A stretch of DNA of 64,000 nt from Domibacillus sp. PGB-M46. Lineage in GTDB: Bacteria; Bacillota; Bacilli; Bacillales; Domibacillaceae. Below, one piece after another: positions 36,412-44,423 of this stretch. Under the pieces are notes generated by a model that worked only from the letters and a program-made list of their open reading frames with translations, had not been told where the DNA came from and did not search any database. The DNA lies in the NCBI RefSeq assembly GCF_022668875.1, contig NZ_JAKGCR010000006.1, positions 205,808 to 269,807 on the forward strand, read 5' to 3'. Every line of letters starts with the position of its first letter. Position 1 is the first letter of the stretch. The translations under genes were made by a program, and so were the position numbers.

Positions 36412-36485
36412 CCCCGGGCCGATCATAACTGAAAGTCTCTGCTGTTTATTCATGGCTATTAAGTCATGATGATGGCGGAAAACCC

Positions 36486-36522
36486 AAAAGCACGCCCGGT
36501 AATAAGCCGGGCGTGCTTTTTT
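36486..36522 (+). terminator. Terminator after dbpA
   Basis: A perfect 14-bp stem including A/T ends (36486-36499 with 36507-36520); symmetric and therefore able to work on both strands. Confidence 0.9.
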
Positions 36523-36524
36523 AA

Positions 36525-36739
36525 ATGACCACAAAAAACGTGTTCTTCGTTTACAAGCACTTCAACTGTTTTCACCTGGCCGGTACCAGGCGCTTCCACT
36601 GAACCGGTATCAGGGTTGATTTTTTCATCGTGAAGCGGGCAGGGCAAATAGGGGCCGCTTACCATACCGGCTGAGAGGGGGCACTGCCCGGCTGGACACA
36701 AATTGGCAACCGCCCTCCATCACCCAGTTTAAACACGGC
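36525..36739 (-). pseudogene. Decayed nitrite reductase small-subunit-like (NirD, Rieske) gene
   Basis: One minus-strand frame reads CPLSAGMVSGPYLPCPLHDEKINPDTGSVEAPGTG then VKTVEVLVNEEHVFC, matching the NirD pattern GPLSxGxVxGxxVxCPLHxWKIxxxTGxVxxPDTGxVxTYxV. Just upstream a different frame gives AVFKLGDGG, which resembles the NirD segment before the first Cys-Pro-His motif. The frames are offset, the first CPH reads CPA, and no start or ribosome-binding site remains, so this is a frameshifted remnant. No large subunit is present. Confidence 0.65.
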
Positions 36740-36928
36740 ATGCAAGCGGCCTCAGGCTTCGGCTTTTTTGCCGGGCTGCAGTGGAAAATCATCAGCCTGG
36801 CCTATACAAGCAGATCCATTCATATGAATGGGCTCCTTCTGATTCGAATCATTGCTTTTTCATTTGTTCATTTTCGACAATGGCCTTCCACAGTTCCGCC
36901 AAAAAGGAAGGAGGGCCTGTCATATAAA
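36740..36928. other. Gene-free stretch between the nirD remnant and the MCP terminator
   Basis: No coding frame or hairpin is supported here. Confidence 0.4.
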
Positions 36929-36929
36929 A

Positions 36930-36953
36930 AAGCACCGCCCGGAGGGGCGGTGC
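36930..36953 (-). terminator. Terminator of the MCP gene
   Basis: A 10-bp stem (36930-36939 with 36944-36953) followed on the minus strand by a T-run. Confidence 0.9.
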
Positions 36954-36963
36954 TGAGCATCTA

Positions 36964-38922
36964 TTAAACAGTAAACTTACGGACAACCTGCTGCAGTTCT
37001 TCTGCCATGACAGACAGGGATTTCGCGGCAGTATTCACTTCCTCTAAAGAAGCAAGCTGCTCCTGTGTCGCGGCTGCCACTTGTTCCGCGCCCGAGGCAT
37101 TGTTTTGCGCCACATCCGAAACGGAATGAACGGAGGATGTCAGCTGGTTCACGATGGCGGCTACCTGGGCAGCAATGGATGCTACATCCTGCACGTGCGG
37201 GGCAATTTGCTCCATGCCACTTAAAATGCCGCTAAACTTTTCGGAAGTATCATCCGACAGGGAAATGCCGGTTTTGACGCTTTGAGACGCCTGGCTCATC
37301 AGCTCAACCGAACGCTGTGTATCTTTTTGAATAACATTAATTAATCCGGCAATTTGTCCGGCAGAAGCCTGTGACTGCTCAGCCAGCTTTCTTACTTCAC
37401 CGGCTACAACAGAAAAGCCTTTGCCGTGCTCGCCGGCGCGGGCTGCTTCAATGGCTGCATTAAGAGCCAGCAGGTTCGTTTGATCGGCAATCGAAGAAAT
37501 CACATCAATGATGGTATTGATTTCGGCTGACCGCCCGCTTAACGATTTAATCATTTCATCAGACGCCTCTACATGCTCTTGAATCTCGTTCATTTGTGCT
37601 ACTGTGCGGCGGACGGATTCTTCTCCTTCAGCGGCATGGGACATCGTATCCGCTGCAGATGCAGCCATGATGCCGGCACTGTCTACAATTTTTCCGGCAC
37701 CCACACGCAGTTCTTCCATATCATTTACAATGGTCGCAATCGCGCTTGTCTGCTGGTCGGCTCCGGCAGCTACTTTTTGAATCGAACCGGCCACATGGCC
37801 GGTTGCAGCGGTTGTTTCATCTGCAGAGGCAGTTAACTCTTCCGAAGCCGCTGCCACCTGTTCTGTGTTGCGGTCTACCTGGCCAATAAGCTCACGCAAA
37901 TTCTGTGCCATCAAGCTGAATGCACGTGATAAATCACCAATCTCATCCCTGCGGCGGCCCGCTTCAACCGCCTGGGTTAGATCGCCCCGGCTCAATGTAT
38001 CAGCGCTTCGTTTTAATGAGTGAAGCGGCCGCGTAATAGAGCGGATAATGGCCCACACAAGCGCAGCGCCCGCAATCAGGGACAGAAGAATGGTAAGCGC
38101 TGTTTTCCGTAAAATCGGCTTGGCCGCTTCTGTTATTTCACTTGAATACATGGTACCGCCGATTTTCCAGCCAGTCGCTTCATTTGTCAGAAAGGTCATA
38201 AACTTGCTGTCATGATCGAGTGTGTAATCAAACGAGCCTGATTGGGTATCGTACAGCCGGTCGTAAAGGGCGTCTGTTGCTTCCGTTCCAAATTCTTCGG
38301 TTGGATGAACGATAAAATGGCGTTCACCGTCAAGCAGGATGGCATAGCCTTCCTTGCCCACTTTGATCGGGTCTGTCATGGCGGTAATAGAATCCAGTGT
38401 TAAATTGATCCCGATTACACCGCTTTTGTCGGCTGTCTGGCGGGCAACCGTCACGACATTTGAACCGGATGAAGAAACATAAGGAGGCGTAATGACTGTT
38501 TCACCGTTTGCTTCAACCGCCTGCTTGTACCAGGGACGGTCTCTCGGATCATAATCGGCTGCGAGTTTCTGGCGCGGCTCCTGGATCATGATGCCGTTTG
38601 TAGTGCCGACATAAATGCTGACTGCTTCCGGATGAAGCTTCGCATATTGATCAAGGCGAAGACGAAGAGCCGGACTTTCTTCTCCTTGAATCGATTTAGC
38701 GGTTACAAAACTGCTGTACATTTCTGCATCATGTGCTTTCTTTCCGATTTGGTCGGTAATGAGCCGGTCAAGCGAGGAGATATTTTCATTGGCGGAGTCC
38801 ATCATCTGCTGCTTGATTTCATTTTTCGCGCTGTTGTATGCGGAAAAGCCGATCAAAAGGGAAGGAATCAGCAGGACGGCTAGAAATGAAAGAATCAGTT
38901 TTTTGCGTATAGTCCATTTCAT
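36964..38922 (-). CDS. Methyl-accepting chemotaxis protein with dCache sensor
   Basis: The 652-residue protein has TM1 (about 8-28), a periplasm-facing dCache-type sensor (about 35-280, with [13 protein letters not shown] and the [12 protein letters not shown] segment), TM2 (about 285-303), a HAMP domain and a long coiled-coil signalling domain. Its hairpin tip is [26 protein letters not shown]. It should bind a small ligand outside the cell and control CheA. The start has AAGGAG seven bases upstream. It stands alone. Confidence 0.93.
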   Translation of the reverse strand: MKWTIRKKLILSFLAVLLIPSLLIGFSAYNSAKNEIKQQMMDSANENISSLDRLITDQIGKKAHDAEMYSSFVTAKSIQGEESPALRLRLDQYAKLHPEAVSIYVGTTNGIMIQEPRQKLAADYDPRDRPWYKQAVEANGETVITPPYVSSSGSNVVTVARQTADKSGVIGINLTLDSITAMTDPIKVGKEGYAILLDGERHFIVHPTEEFGTEATDALYDRLYDTQSGSFDYTLDHDSKFMTFLTNEATGWKIGGTMYSSEITEAAKPILRKTALTILLSLIAGAALVWAIIRSITRPLHSLKRSADTLSRGDLTQAVEAGRRRDEIGDLSRAFSLMAQNLRELIGQVDRNTEQVAAASEELTASADETTAATGHVAGSIQKVAAGADQQTSAIATIVNDMEELRVGAGKIVDSAGIMAASAADTMSHAAEGEESVRRTVAQMNEIQEHVEASDEMIKSLSGRSAEINTIIDVISSIADQTNLLALNAAIEAARAGEHGKGFSVVAGEVRKLAEQSQASAGQIAGLINVIQKDTQRSVELMSQASQSVKTGISLSDDTSEKFSGILSGMEQIAPHVQDVASIAAQVAAIVNQLTSSVHSVSDVAQNNASGAEQVAAATQEQLASLEEVNTAAKSLSVMAEELQQVVRKFTV

Positions 38923-39020
38923 GATGTTGCTCCTTTTTATGTGATGCTATTATTTTAGCGTTTAAATACAGGGAATCAATCCTTTTTTATGAAAAAAATG
39001 AGTCTTTATTAACAAATTAA

Positions 39021-39055
39021 AAAACGGACCTATGTCTTAGGTCCGTTTTTTTTAT
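39021..39055. terminator. Bidirectional terminator beside the HAD gene
   Basis: Stem CGGACCTA/TAGGTCCG (39025-39032 with 39038-39045) with A- and T-runs; terminates the minus-strand HAD gene. Confidence 0.85.
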
Positions 39056-39633
39056 TTTGTGATTTTTTGGAAGAAAGAGTCGTCATAGACGTTCAAATGA
39101 ACATCGGCTTCGATATCTTCATTTTGAAAAGCGGCAGTTTTCATGCCGGCTTCCCGCGCAGGAATCAAGTCGAGTGAACGATCGCCGATCGCCCAGTCGA
39201 GCCCGTATTTTTCATGCAGATATTTATAAGCGGCGGCATCCGGCTTGCGCGGGAATCCGTCTTCCTCCGGGCTGATAATTTCGGTGAAGTACTCGAGCAG
39301 GCCAAACTTTGTTAACAGGTTTTTCGTTGATTCTTTCGTCCGGTGAGTCACAATCACATTTACTTCCGCGGCAGCAAGCACGCGGTCAATTCCCTCGAAA
39401 GGAAAGCAGGCCGACTCTGCCTGTTTATGATCCAGCTCCGCAAACATGGCACGAAAATCGTCTGAAATGCCAAAATGCGCAAAAGCAAGCTTTGAATTTT
39501 TTTTCAGCCAGCGAAGGGCTTCATCCCGGTCAACAGGCGTGCCGTGTGCCGCTTCGTGAACCGCTGCAAAGCTGGCCAGAATAGCCGGGTATGTATCGAA
39601 AATGGTTCCGTCTAAATCCCAAAGTAGTCTCAT
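39052..39633 (-). CDS. HAD-family phosphatase (phosphoglycolate phosphatase-like)
   Basis: The 193-residue protein starts MRLLWDLDGTIFDTYPAI (motif I DLDGT with nucleophile Asp). It has VIVTHRTK at motif II (Thr), a Lys before PRKPDAAAY (motif III) and AIGDRSLDL (motif IV), which is a complete HAD set with an alpha-helical cap. The substrate is unknown. ATG 39633 follows AAAGGAG eight bases upstream; a longer open frame upstream consists of the decayed GGDEF remnant and should not be included. Confidence 0.87.
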   Translation of the reverse strand: MRLLWDLDGTIFDTYPAILASFAAVHEAAHGTPVDRDEALRWLKKNSKLAFAHFGISDDFRAMFAELDHKQAESACFPFEGIDRVLAAAEVNVIVTHRTKESTKNLLTKFGLLEYFTEIISPEEDGFPRKPDAAAYKYLHEKYGLDWAIGDRSLDLIPAREAGMKTAAFQNEDIEADVHLNVYDDSFFQKITK

Positions 39634-39659
39634 GTTGTCATTCTCCTTTTTTCTTTCGT

Positions 39660-39749
39660 ATAAAACGGGTAAGCACCCTTGCCATTTTGCTTTACCGCAT
39701 ACATGGCCGGGTCTGCTTTTTAAATCAGCTGCTCCAGTTTTTCGCCCAT
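39660..39749 (-). pseudogene. C-terminal remnant of a GGDEF domain
   Basis: The minus strand reads MGEKLEQLI, a TAA (39720-39722), then KADPAMYAVKQNGKGAYPFY. This is the conserved end of a diguanylate cyclase domain (LxxxADxAMYxAKxxGRNxYxFY). The rest of the gene is absent. It abuts the ribosome-binding site of the HAD gene, which has evidently been joined to it by a deletion. Confidence 0.7.
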
Positions 39750-39909
39750 TTGTCGTTTTCAAACGAAAAAAGGCATACATAATAAATGGCCCTTATAAAC
39801 AAAATAAAAACAAGGTATCGCTTACTCAACTAGCTATCCCCTATTTCAAGCAGTGTATCTCATATTTTATCACAAAAAAGAACCGCTCTGATGGGCGGTT
39901 CTATAAAAT

Positions 39910-40350
39910 TTAAAATGATTCCGTAACACTGTTTAAAGTGGCAGCCGAGCCTGCTGCTTGCTTGGAGGCCCGCTGAATCACGTCGAAAAACTGCTGCATT
40001 TTGCGGTCGATGTCTATATTTTGTTTTTTCGTATCGCTGATGAGGGAAAGAAGAGTGGAAAAATCCTCATCCGTTTTGGCCATGGCAGAAATGCCTTTTT
40101 TTACAACCTGGTTGACGGCGCCGGCGGATTCGCTCATCTGCCGGATTAAATCATCTGTTTTCGTCATATGAGCAGAGATATTTACCGTTGGCTTTTTTGT
40201 TTGGTCAGACAGCTTGCGGATTTCTCCGGCGGCCACCGCAAACCCTTTTCCATGTTCACCGGCACGGGCTGCTTCAATTTTGATTTCACCGGATGTATGT
40301 ATAAAAAGCGCATCAGGTTCTTTTTTAGAAGAGCGAGAAAATCCAAACAA
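39910..40350 (-). CDS. Short soluble protein with half of an MCP signalling hairpin
   Basis: A frame of about 146 residues has the tip-like segment [30 protein letters not shown] and a C-terminal coiled coil. The descending half of a methyl-accepting hairpin is replaced by a short unrelated N-terminus (FGFSRSSKKEPDALFIHTSG). It has no membrane segment or sensor. AAAGGAG is only two bases from the first ATG (40356), but seven from an in-frame TTG at 40350, which I prefer. It could be a truncated MCP kept as a gene or a decaying remnant. Confidence 0.5.
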   Translation of the reverse strand: MFGFSRSSKKEPDALFIHTSGEIKIEAARAGEHGKGFAVAAGEIRKLSDQTKKPTVNISAHMTKTDDLIRQMSESAGAVNQVVKKGISAMAKTDEDFSTLLSLISDTKKQNIDIDRKMQQFFDVIQRASKQAAGSAATLNSVTESF

Positions 40351-40526
40351 AAGCATCGCTCCTTTTTCAGTGTTTATTTGATGGGAGCAGTGTATATGCG
40401 TTTTATCGGGAAAACCATATTTTTAAAAATAATTTGGCGTATTTTTACACGAAGTACAGAAAATTAAACAGGAAAAAGCGGATTCGAAACACGAAGCAGA
40501 TTTGTCAGAAAATACTTATTTTTGGA

Positions 40527-40540
40527 TGTAAACGGTTTAT
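40527..40540 (+). promoter_or_regulatory. Catabolite-responsive element (cre) upstream of ackA
   Basis: TGTAAACGGTTTAT matches the cre consensus TGWAARCGNTTNCA at 12 of 14 positions. Its centre lies about 63 bases before the predicted transcription start, upstream of the -35, the place from which CcpA activates ackA in B. subtilis. Confidence 0.7.
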
Positions 40541-40561
40541 TAAGGAAGAGTACTTGCTATT

Positions 40562-40590
40562 TTGTTCGGAACGCGTTATCTCTATATAGA
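40562..40590 (+). promoter_or_regulatory. Sigma-A promoter of ackA
   Basis: TTGTTC (40562-40567), 17 bases, TATAGA (40585-40590). An 8-bp inverted repeat (TTATCTCT ... AGAGATAA, about 40577-40598) overlaps the -10 and the predicted start. Confidence 0.6.
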
Positions 40591-40622
40591 GAGATAAATT
40601 GTTCGACACTTAGGAGGATATA

Positions 40623-41816
40623 ATGTCTAAAGTAATTGCGATTAACGCAGGAAGTTCATCATTAAAATTTCAGCTTTTTGAAATGCCGCAAGAGACGGTA
40701 CTGACAAAAGGCCTTGTGGAAAGAATTGGTTTGCAGGATTCTGTTTTCTCTATTACAAAGCCAGACGGTACAACAGACACAGAAGTAACGGATATTCCGG
40801 ATCATTCTGTTGCCGTACAAATGCTTTTGTCAAAACTTGTATCACACGGCATCGTGTCGTCACTTGACGAAATTGACGGTATCGGCCATCGTGTCGTGCA
40901 CGGCGGCGAAAAATTCAGCGACTCTGCTTTGATCGATGACGCAACTTTAGCGCAAATCGAAGAATTGTCTGAACTTGCACCGCTTCATAACCCGGCGAAC
41001 GTAACAGGTATTCGCGCGTTTCAAGCGGTATTGCCAAACGTGCCGGCTGTAGCGGTATTTGATACAGCATTCCACCAAACAATGCCTGAGAAATCATTCC
41101 TATACAGCCTGCCGTACGAATATTACAAAGAATACGGCATCCGGAAATATGGCTTCCACGGTACGTCTCACAAATACGTATCTGAGCGTGCTGCAGCGCT
41201 GCTTGGCCGTCCAATCGACCAGCTTCGCTTAATTTCCTGCCACCTTGGAAATGGCGCCAGCATCGCTGCCATTGAAGGCGGAAAATCTATTGACACATCT
41301 ATGGGCTTCACGCCGCTTGCCGGTGTAGCAATGGGAACACGCTCCGGAAACATCGACCCGGCCCTGATTCCATTTATCATGGAGAAAACAGGCCAGACAG
41401 CGGACGAAGTACTGGATATCTTAAACAAAAAAAGCGGTATGCTTGGCGTTTCTGGTGTATCAAGCGACCTTCGTGACTTGTCTAAAGCGGCAGAAGAAGG
41501 CAACGAGCGTGCAATCACAGCACTTGAAGTATTTGCAAGCCGTATTCACAAATACATCGGTTCATACGCAGCTCGTATGTCTGGCGTAGATGCGATTATT
41601 TTCACTGCCGGTATCGGTGAAAACGATATTGCTTCTCGCGCCCGCATTTTGAACGGCCTCGAGTTTATGGGCGTTTATTGGGATCCAGCACTGAACAATA
41701 CACGCGGTAAAGAGCAGTTTATCAGCTACCCGCACTCGCCAGTTAAAGTCATCGTTATTCCAACAAACGAAGAAGTCATGATTGCCCGTGACGTATCTCG
41801 TCTGGCTGGCGTATAA
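40623..41816 (+). CDS. ackA: Acetate kinase
   Basis: A 397-residue ASKHA-fold kinase with [13 protein letters not shown] at the N-terminus, [36 protein letters not shown] and FTAGIGEND, all conserved acetate kinase motifs; the length matches B. subtilis AckA. It interconverts acetate plus ATP and acetyl phosphate plus ADP in overflow metabolism. AGGAGG lies six bases before ATG. A cre site upstream suggests activation by CcpA under glucose excess. Confidence 0.97.
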   Translation: MSKVIAINAGSSSLKFQLFEMPQETVLTKGLVERIGLQDSVFSITKPDGTTDTEVTDIPDHSVAVQMLLSKLVSHGIVSSLDEIDGIGHRVVHGGEKFSDSALIDDATLAQIEELSELAPLHNPANVTGIRAFQAVLPNVPAVAVFDTAFHQTMPEKSFLYSLPYEYYKEYGIRKYGFHGTSHKYVSERAAALLGRPIDQLRLISCHLGNGASIAAIEGGKSIDTSMGFTPLAGVAMGTRSGNIDPALIPFIMEKTGQTADEVLDILNKKSGMLGVSGVSSDLRDLSKAAEEGNERAITALEVFASRIHKYIGSYAARMSGVDAIIFTAGIGENDIASRARILNGLEFMGVYWDPALNNTRGKEQFISYPHSPVKVIVIPTNEEVMIARDVSRLAGV

Positions 41817-41916
41817 GGCGTTATATCAACGTTTTTGGCTGGTTGATGGTGAGCGAATTATCCATTTAAATAAAACATTTTGGGTCATCAGCAACCATAA
41901 CTGATTTTGACCCTTT

Positions 41917-41962
41917 ACCCTCTTAGATGTGTGAATTTTAACACGGAAAAGAGGGTTTTTTT
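41917..41962 (+). terminator. Hairpin with T-run directly before the recombinase start, containing its ribosome-binding site
   Basis: Arms 41917-41924 and 41949-41956 (plus inner GTGT/ACAC pairs, 41929-41932 with 41941-41944) are followed by T-run 41956-41962 and then ATG 41963. The 3' arm contains AAGAGGG, the only Shine-Dalgarno for the recombinase, so the hairpin either terminates read-through from ackA or hides the site. Confidence 0.7.
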
Positions 41963-42976
41963 ATGGCCAGAAGAAAAACAAAAATTCAAAGTGGATTGTC
42001 TGTTGAGAAAGCACGGGAAATTGTGATAAGAGTAAAGAAAATGGAGGGACTATCAAAACATACAATTGAGAATTATAACAAGTTATTCAATGACTTGGAG
42101 CGGTGTTTTGCTAAAAATAAATATATGGAGAATTTCTCAATCAGCGATGCAAGAAGGTTTTTGGAATGGCAGCTAACTGAAAAACAGCAATTTCAAGGAG
42201 TAAGATGGGGAAGAGAGAAAAAGATAGGTGTTTCCGTCAGTTCTGCAAATTCATACTTGCGGCTGGCGAAAGGAGCATTTTCAACACTCATTAATGAAGG
42301 ACACCTTGAAGAAAATCCTTTTATGGAAATTAAAAATATTAAATTTCAGAAAAAGCAGGTTGAAACTTTGACTGAGGAGGAAATACAGAAAATATTGAAA
42401 TCACTTGACCATTCTTGGTTCGCTGATTTTAGATCAGCAGTTTTAATTCATGTGCTGCTCGATTCGTTTGGGAGAATAGGAGAAGTTTTAGCATTAAAGA
42501 AGCAAGATATTGACTTTCAAAACGGCTCAATAACCTTTAATGAAACAAAAAACAGCTTGTTTAGAATTGTGCCAGTAACAAAAAAGACATTGAACCTTTT
42601 AGAAAAGTTAATTGAAGAATGTGATGACTGGGAAAGTGAATACATTTTTCTGACACATGCAGGCAATAAACTAGGTACAGATTCAGCAAGAAAGCATATT
42701 CATGAAATTGCAAGGCGGGCAGGAATTAACAGGAGAATACATCCACACATTTTCCGGCATACAAGTAATATAATGTTTCTCAAAAACGGCGGTTCTATTC
42801 GAATTTTACAGAAAATCCTCGGACATGCTGATATAAAAACAACTCTGATTTATTCACATGTACTTGACGACACAATTAAGGAACAACATGAAAAATTCAG
42901 TCCTATAAGACATTTAAACGATGGAAGAAAGCAAAAAACACGAACTTCACAAACCGAATTCAAAAGGAGAACGTAA
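41963..42976 (+). CDS. Tyrosine recombinase (XerC/D-like integrase)
   Basis: A 337-residue recombinase with an N-terminal SAM-like DNA-binding domain (GLSKHTIENYNKLFNDL) and a catalytic domain containing Arg in FGRIGEVL, HIFRHT (His-x-x-Arg), GHADIKTTLIYSH (His and Tyr nucleophile). All catalytic residues appear intact. Unlike XerC/XerD (about 300 residues) it carries a basic C-terminal tail. It lies right after ackA and marks the left edge of the accessory region. No matching att repeat was recognised beside it. Confidence 0.85.
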   Translation: MARRKTKIQSGLSVEKAREIVIRVKKMEGLSKHTIENYNKLFNDLERCFAKNKYMENFSISDARRFLEWQLTEKQQFQGVRWGREKKIGVSVSSANSYLRLAKGAFSTLINEGHLEENPFMEIKNIKFQKKQVETLTEEEIQKILKSLDHSWFADFRSAVLIHVLLDSFGRIGEVLALKKQDIDFQNGSITFNETKNSLFRIVPVTKKTLNLLEKLIEECDDWESEYIFLTHAGNKLGTDSARKHIHEIARRAGINRRIHPHIFRHTSNIMFLKNGGSIRILQKILGHADIKTTLIYSHVLDDTIKEQHEKFSPIRHLNDGRKQKTRTSQTEFKRRT

Positions 42977-43048
42977 AGGCTTCACATTCTGTGTGAATTC
43001 TCCCTGTAATAAGTTTTAAAGTCGTAGTCGCTACCTTTTGCTTATTAT

Positions 43049-43234
43049 ATGGCAGCAGGAGAACTAAATAATTATGCAGGGCGGGTTGTATCTGTTTACG
43101 AAGATATAGAGGAGTTAAAACAAACAGCGAAAAAAGCCGGGGATCCTGACTTTTATAAACTCCGCCTTCAAAAGCAAGCCGGTTATTTCCCCACTAATCG
43201 TTTGCTGGATGATATACTAGATGAATGGTTTTAG
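43049..43234 (+). CDS. Small hypothetical protein
   Basis: A 61-residue frame (VSVYEDIEELKQTAKKAGDPDFYKLRLQKQAGYFPTNRLL) looks protein-like, but no ribosome-binding site precedes its ATG. It may be a small gene or the end of a gene truncated when the recombinase region arrived. Confidence 0.45.
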   Translation: MAAGELNNYAGRVVSVYEDIEELKQTAKKAGDPDFYKLRLQKQAGYFPTNRLLDDILDEWF

Positions 43235-43252
43235 AAAGGGGTTCACCGGCTT

Positions 43253-43444
43253 ATGAAATATTTAAAACCACAGATGAAACAGCTTGTTAAAGAAAATGAA
43301 GAATTGCAGCTTCGTTTAAAAGAACTGATGAAGGAACACAACCTTGAAAAAAACTTTGCTCTTAAAGCACTGTACCATGCAGAAGTAGCGGACGGCGGAA
43401 AGTTTCAGTTTGCTTACCAAGCCCTTGACTTGCCAAAAAGGTAA
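43253..43444 (+). CDS. Small coiled-coil hypothetical protein
   Basis: A 63-residue protein with a charged coiled coil (QLVKENEELQLRLKELMKEHNLEKN). AAAGGGG stands 11 bases upstream of ATG. It follows the 61-residue frame by 18 bases and ends inside a terminator. Function unknown. Confidence 0.6.
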   Translation: MKYLKPQMKQLVKENEELQLRLKELMKEHNLEKNFALKALYHAEVADGGKFQFAYQALDLPKR

Positions 43445-43454
43445 GTCATTTTTT
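43426..43454 (+). terminator. Terminator overlapping the stop of the coiled-coil gene
   Basis: A 9-position stem with one G-T pair (43426-43434 with 43440-43448), A-rich loop, then six T. Confidence 0.8.
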
Positions 43455-43626
43455 CATTCAAGGGGCTTGGCTTATCAGCAGTGCTGGTCATACGGCAGAC
43501 TGAATGAGTTCAGTTGAGCCAAAAAGGTATGTACTTGATTAAATCATGGTACAATAGCTGTTGAAGCAAGGTTGTTTGTTTTTATCTTGACTAAAAAGAT
43601 GCTTAATCAAAAGGAGATCGGATCGT

Positions 43627-44070
43627 TTGAATTATAAAGAAGTAAAAAGTGAGCTGCCCCCAAATTTTAAGGAATTAAAAAAGTCGGCCGACCGGACGTC
43701 TAACTGGAGAGAACGTTTAGATGCGGTGGAAGAGCTGGGCCAGTGGAAAAACGACCAAACCATTAAGCTGTTAAAGCGGATTATGGCCGCCGATACAGTA
43801 TATAAAGTACAAGAAGCGGCGTTCCGACAGCTGAAAAAGCTAGGGGAAAACGTTCAAATGCCACCGCAGAAAAAAAGCGGTGCGATAAAAGATGTAAATA
43901 AGATTTTGCTGCGCATTAAGAAAAGTTTGCCGGAAGGCCACACATTTAAAGAATTTGAAGAAAAATTGAAAAAGATGCGGCTTGATGTATACGATACGTA
44001 TGAAGGCGAAAAAGGAGCAGACTTTGACAAGTGGCTTCAAGAAACATGGGTATCGCTGCCGGCTAGGTAA
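43627..44070 (+). CDS. HEAT-repeat-type small protein
   Basis: A 147-residue helical protein starting at TTG 43627 with AAAGGAG ten bases upstream. The stretch WRERLDAVEELGQWKNDQTIKLLKRIMAADTVYKVQEAAFRQLKKLG is one to two HEAT-like repeats; the C-terminal half is charged and helical. Such proteins serve as protein-binding scaffolds. A terminator follows. Confidence 0.75.
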   Translation: MNYKEVKSELPPNFKELKKSADRTSNWRERLDAVEELGQWKNDQTIKLLKRIMAADTVYKVQEAAFRQLKKLGENVQMPPQKKSGAIKDVNKILLRIKKSLPEGHTFKEFEEKLKKMRLDVYDTYEGEKGADFDKWLQETWVSLPAR

Positions 44071-44124
44071 GCTCCATTGAATAAGAGCTGAATAAAACAA
44101 AAACATGAGTTTTTTAATTTAGCT

Positions 44125-44158
44125 AAAGACCATAGAGAATTGAGCTATGGTCTTTTTC
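44125..44158 (+). terminator. Terminator after the HEAT-like gene
   Basis: A perfect 11-bp stem (44125-44135 with 44145-44155) and T-run. Confidence 0.85.
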
Positions 44159-44238
44159 CTGATTATCCGGGTATTGTTCCCACTCCTGCAAAACCGGGCT
44201 GTCTTTTCCCGTTTGCCGGTTTCATCCCTCTTTTTGCA

Positions 44239-44312
44239 CCAGTAGGAATCATGCTGGGAGAGCGCTACCTTGACAGGGTAGAGGTCGCTGGTTCGAACCC
44301 AGTAGGAATCAT
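44239..44312 (+). repeat. 14-bp direct repeat around a tRNA-Val 3' fragment (att-like)
   Basis: CCAGTAGGAATCAT occurs at 44239-44252 and again at 44299-44312. The second copy is the T-stem/acceptor end of the tRNA-Val fragment; the first copy takes the place of the missing 5' part. Duplication of a tRNA 3' end beside an integrase is typical of integration at tRNA genes. Confidence 0.7.
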
Positions 44313-44313
44313 C
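44253..44313 (+). pseudogene. 5'-truncated tRNA-Val (anticodon GAC)
   Basis: The sequence contains the 3' side of the D arm (GGGAGAGC), an anticodon stem-loop CTACC-TTGACAG-GGTAG with anticodon GAC, a variable loop, a T arm (GCTGG-TTCGAAC-CCAGT) and an acceptor 3' strand AGGAATCA. The 5' acceptor strand (expected GATTCCT) and the 5' side of the D stem are missing and replaced by a copy of the 3' end, so it cannot fold as a functional tRNA. A hairpin terminator follows. Confidence 0.75.
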
Positions 44314-44320
44314 AATGTTC

Positions 44321-44365
44321 AAAGCCGTAAGTTCTTGGTATTCAAGAGTTTACGGCTTTTTTATT
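44321..44365 (+). terminator. Terminator after the tRNA fragment
   Basis: A 10-bp stem (44321-44330 with 44350-44359) with an inner stem and a T-run. Confidence 0.8.
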
Positions 44366-44423
44366 TATTCTCTTGTAGCGGTTTTGCTTAATTGGTCACA
44401 TATTTGGTCACAAGGACAAGAAA

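Noticed and set aside
39634..39780. N-terminal extension of the HAD phosphatase
   Set aside because: The HAD nucleophile motif begins right after ATG 39633; the upstream sequence is a GGDEF remnant read in another frame.
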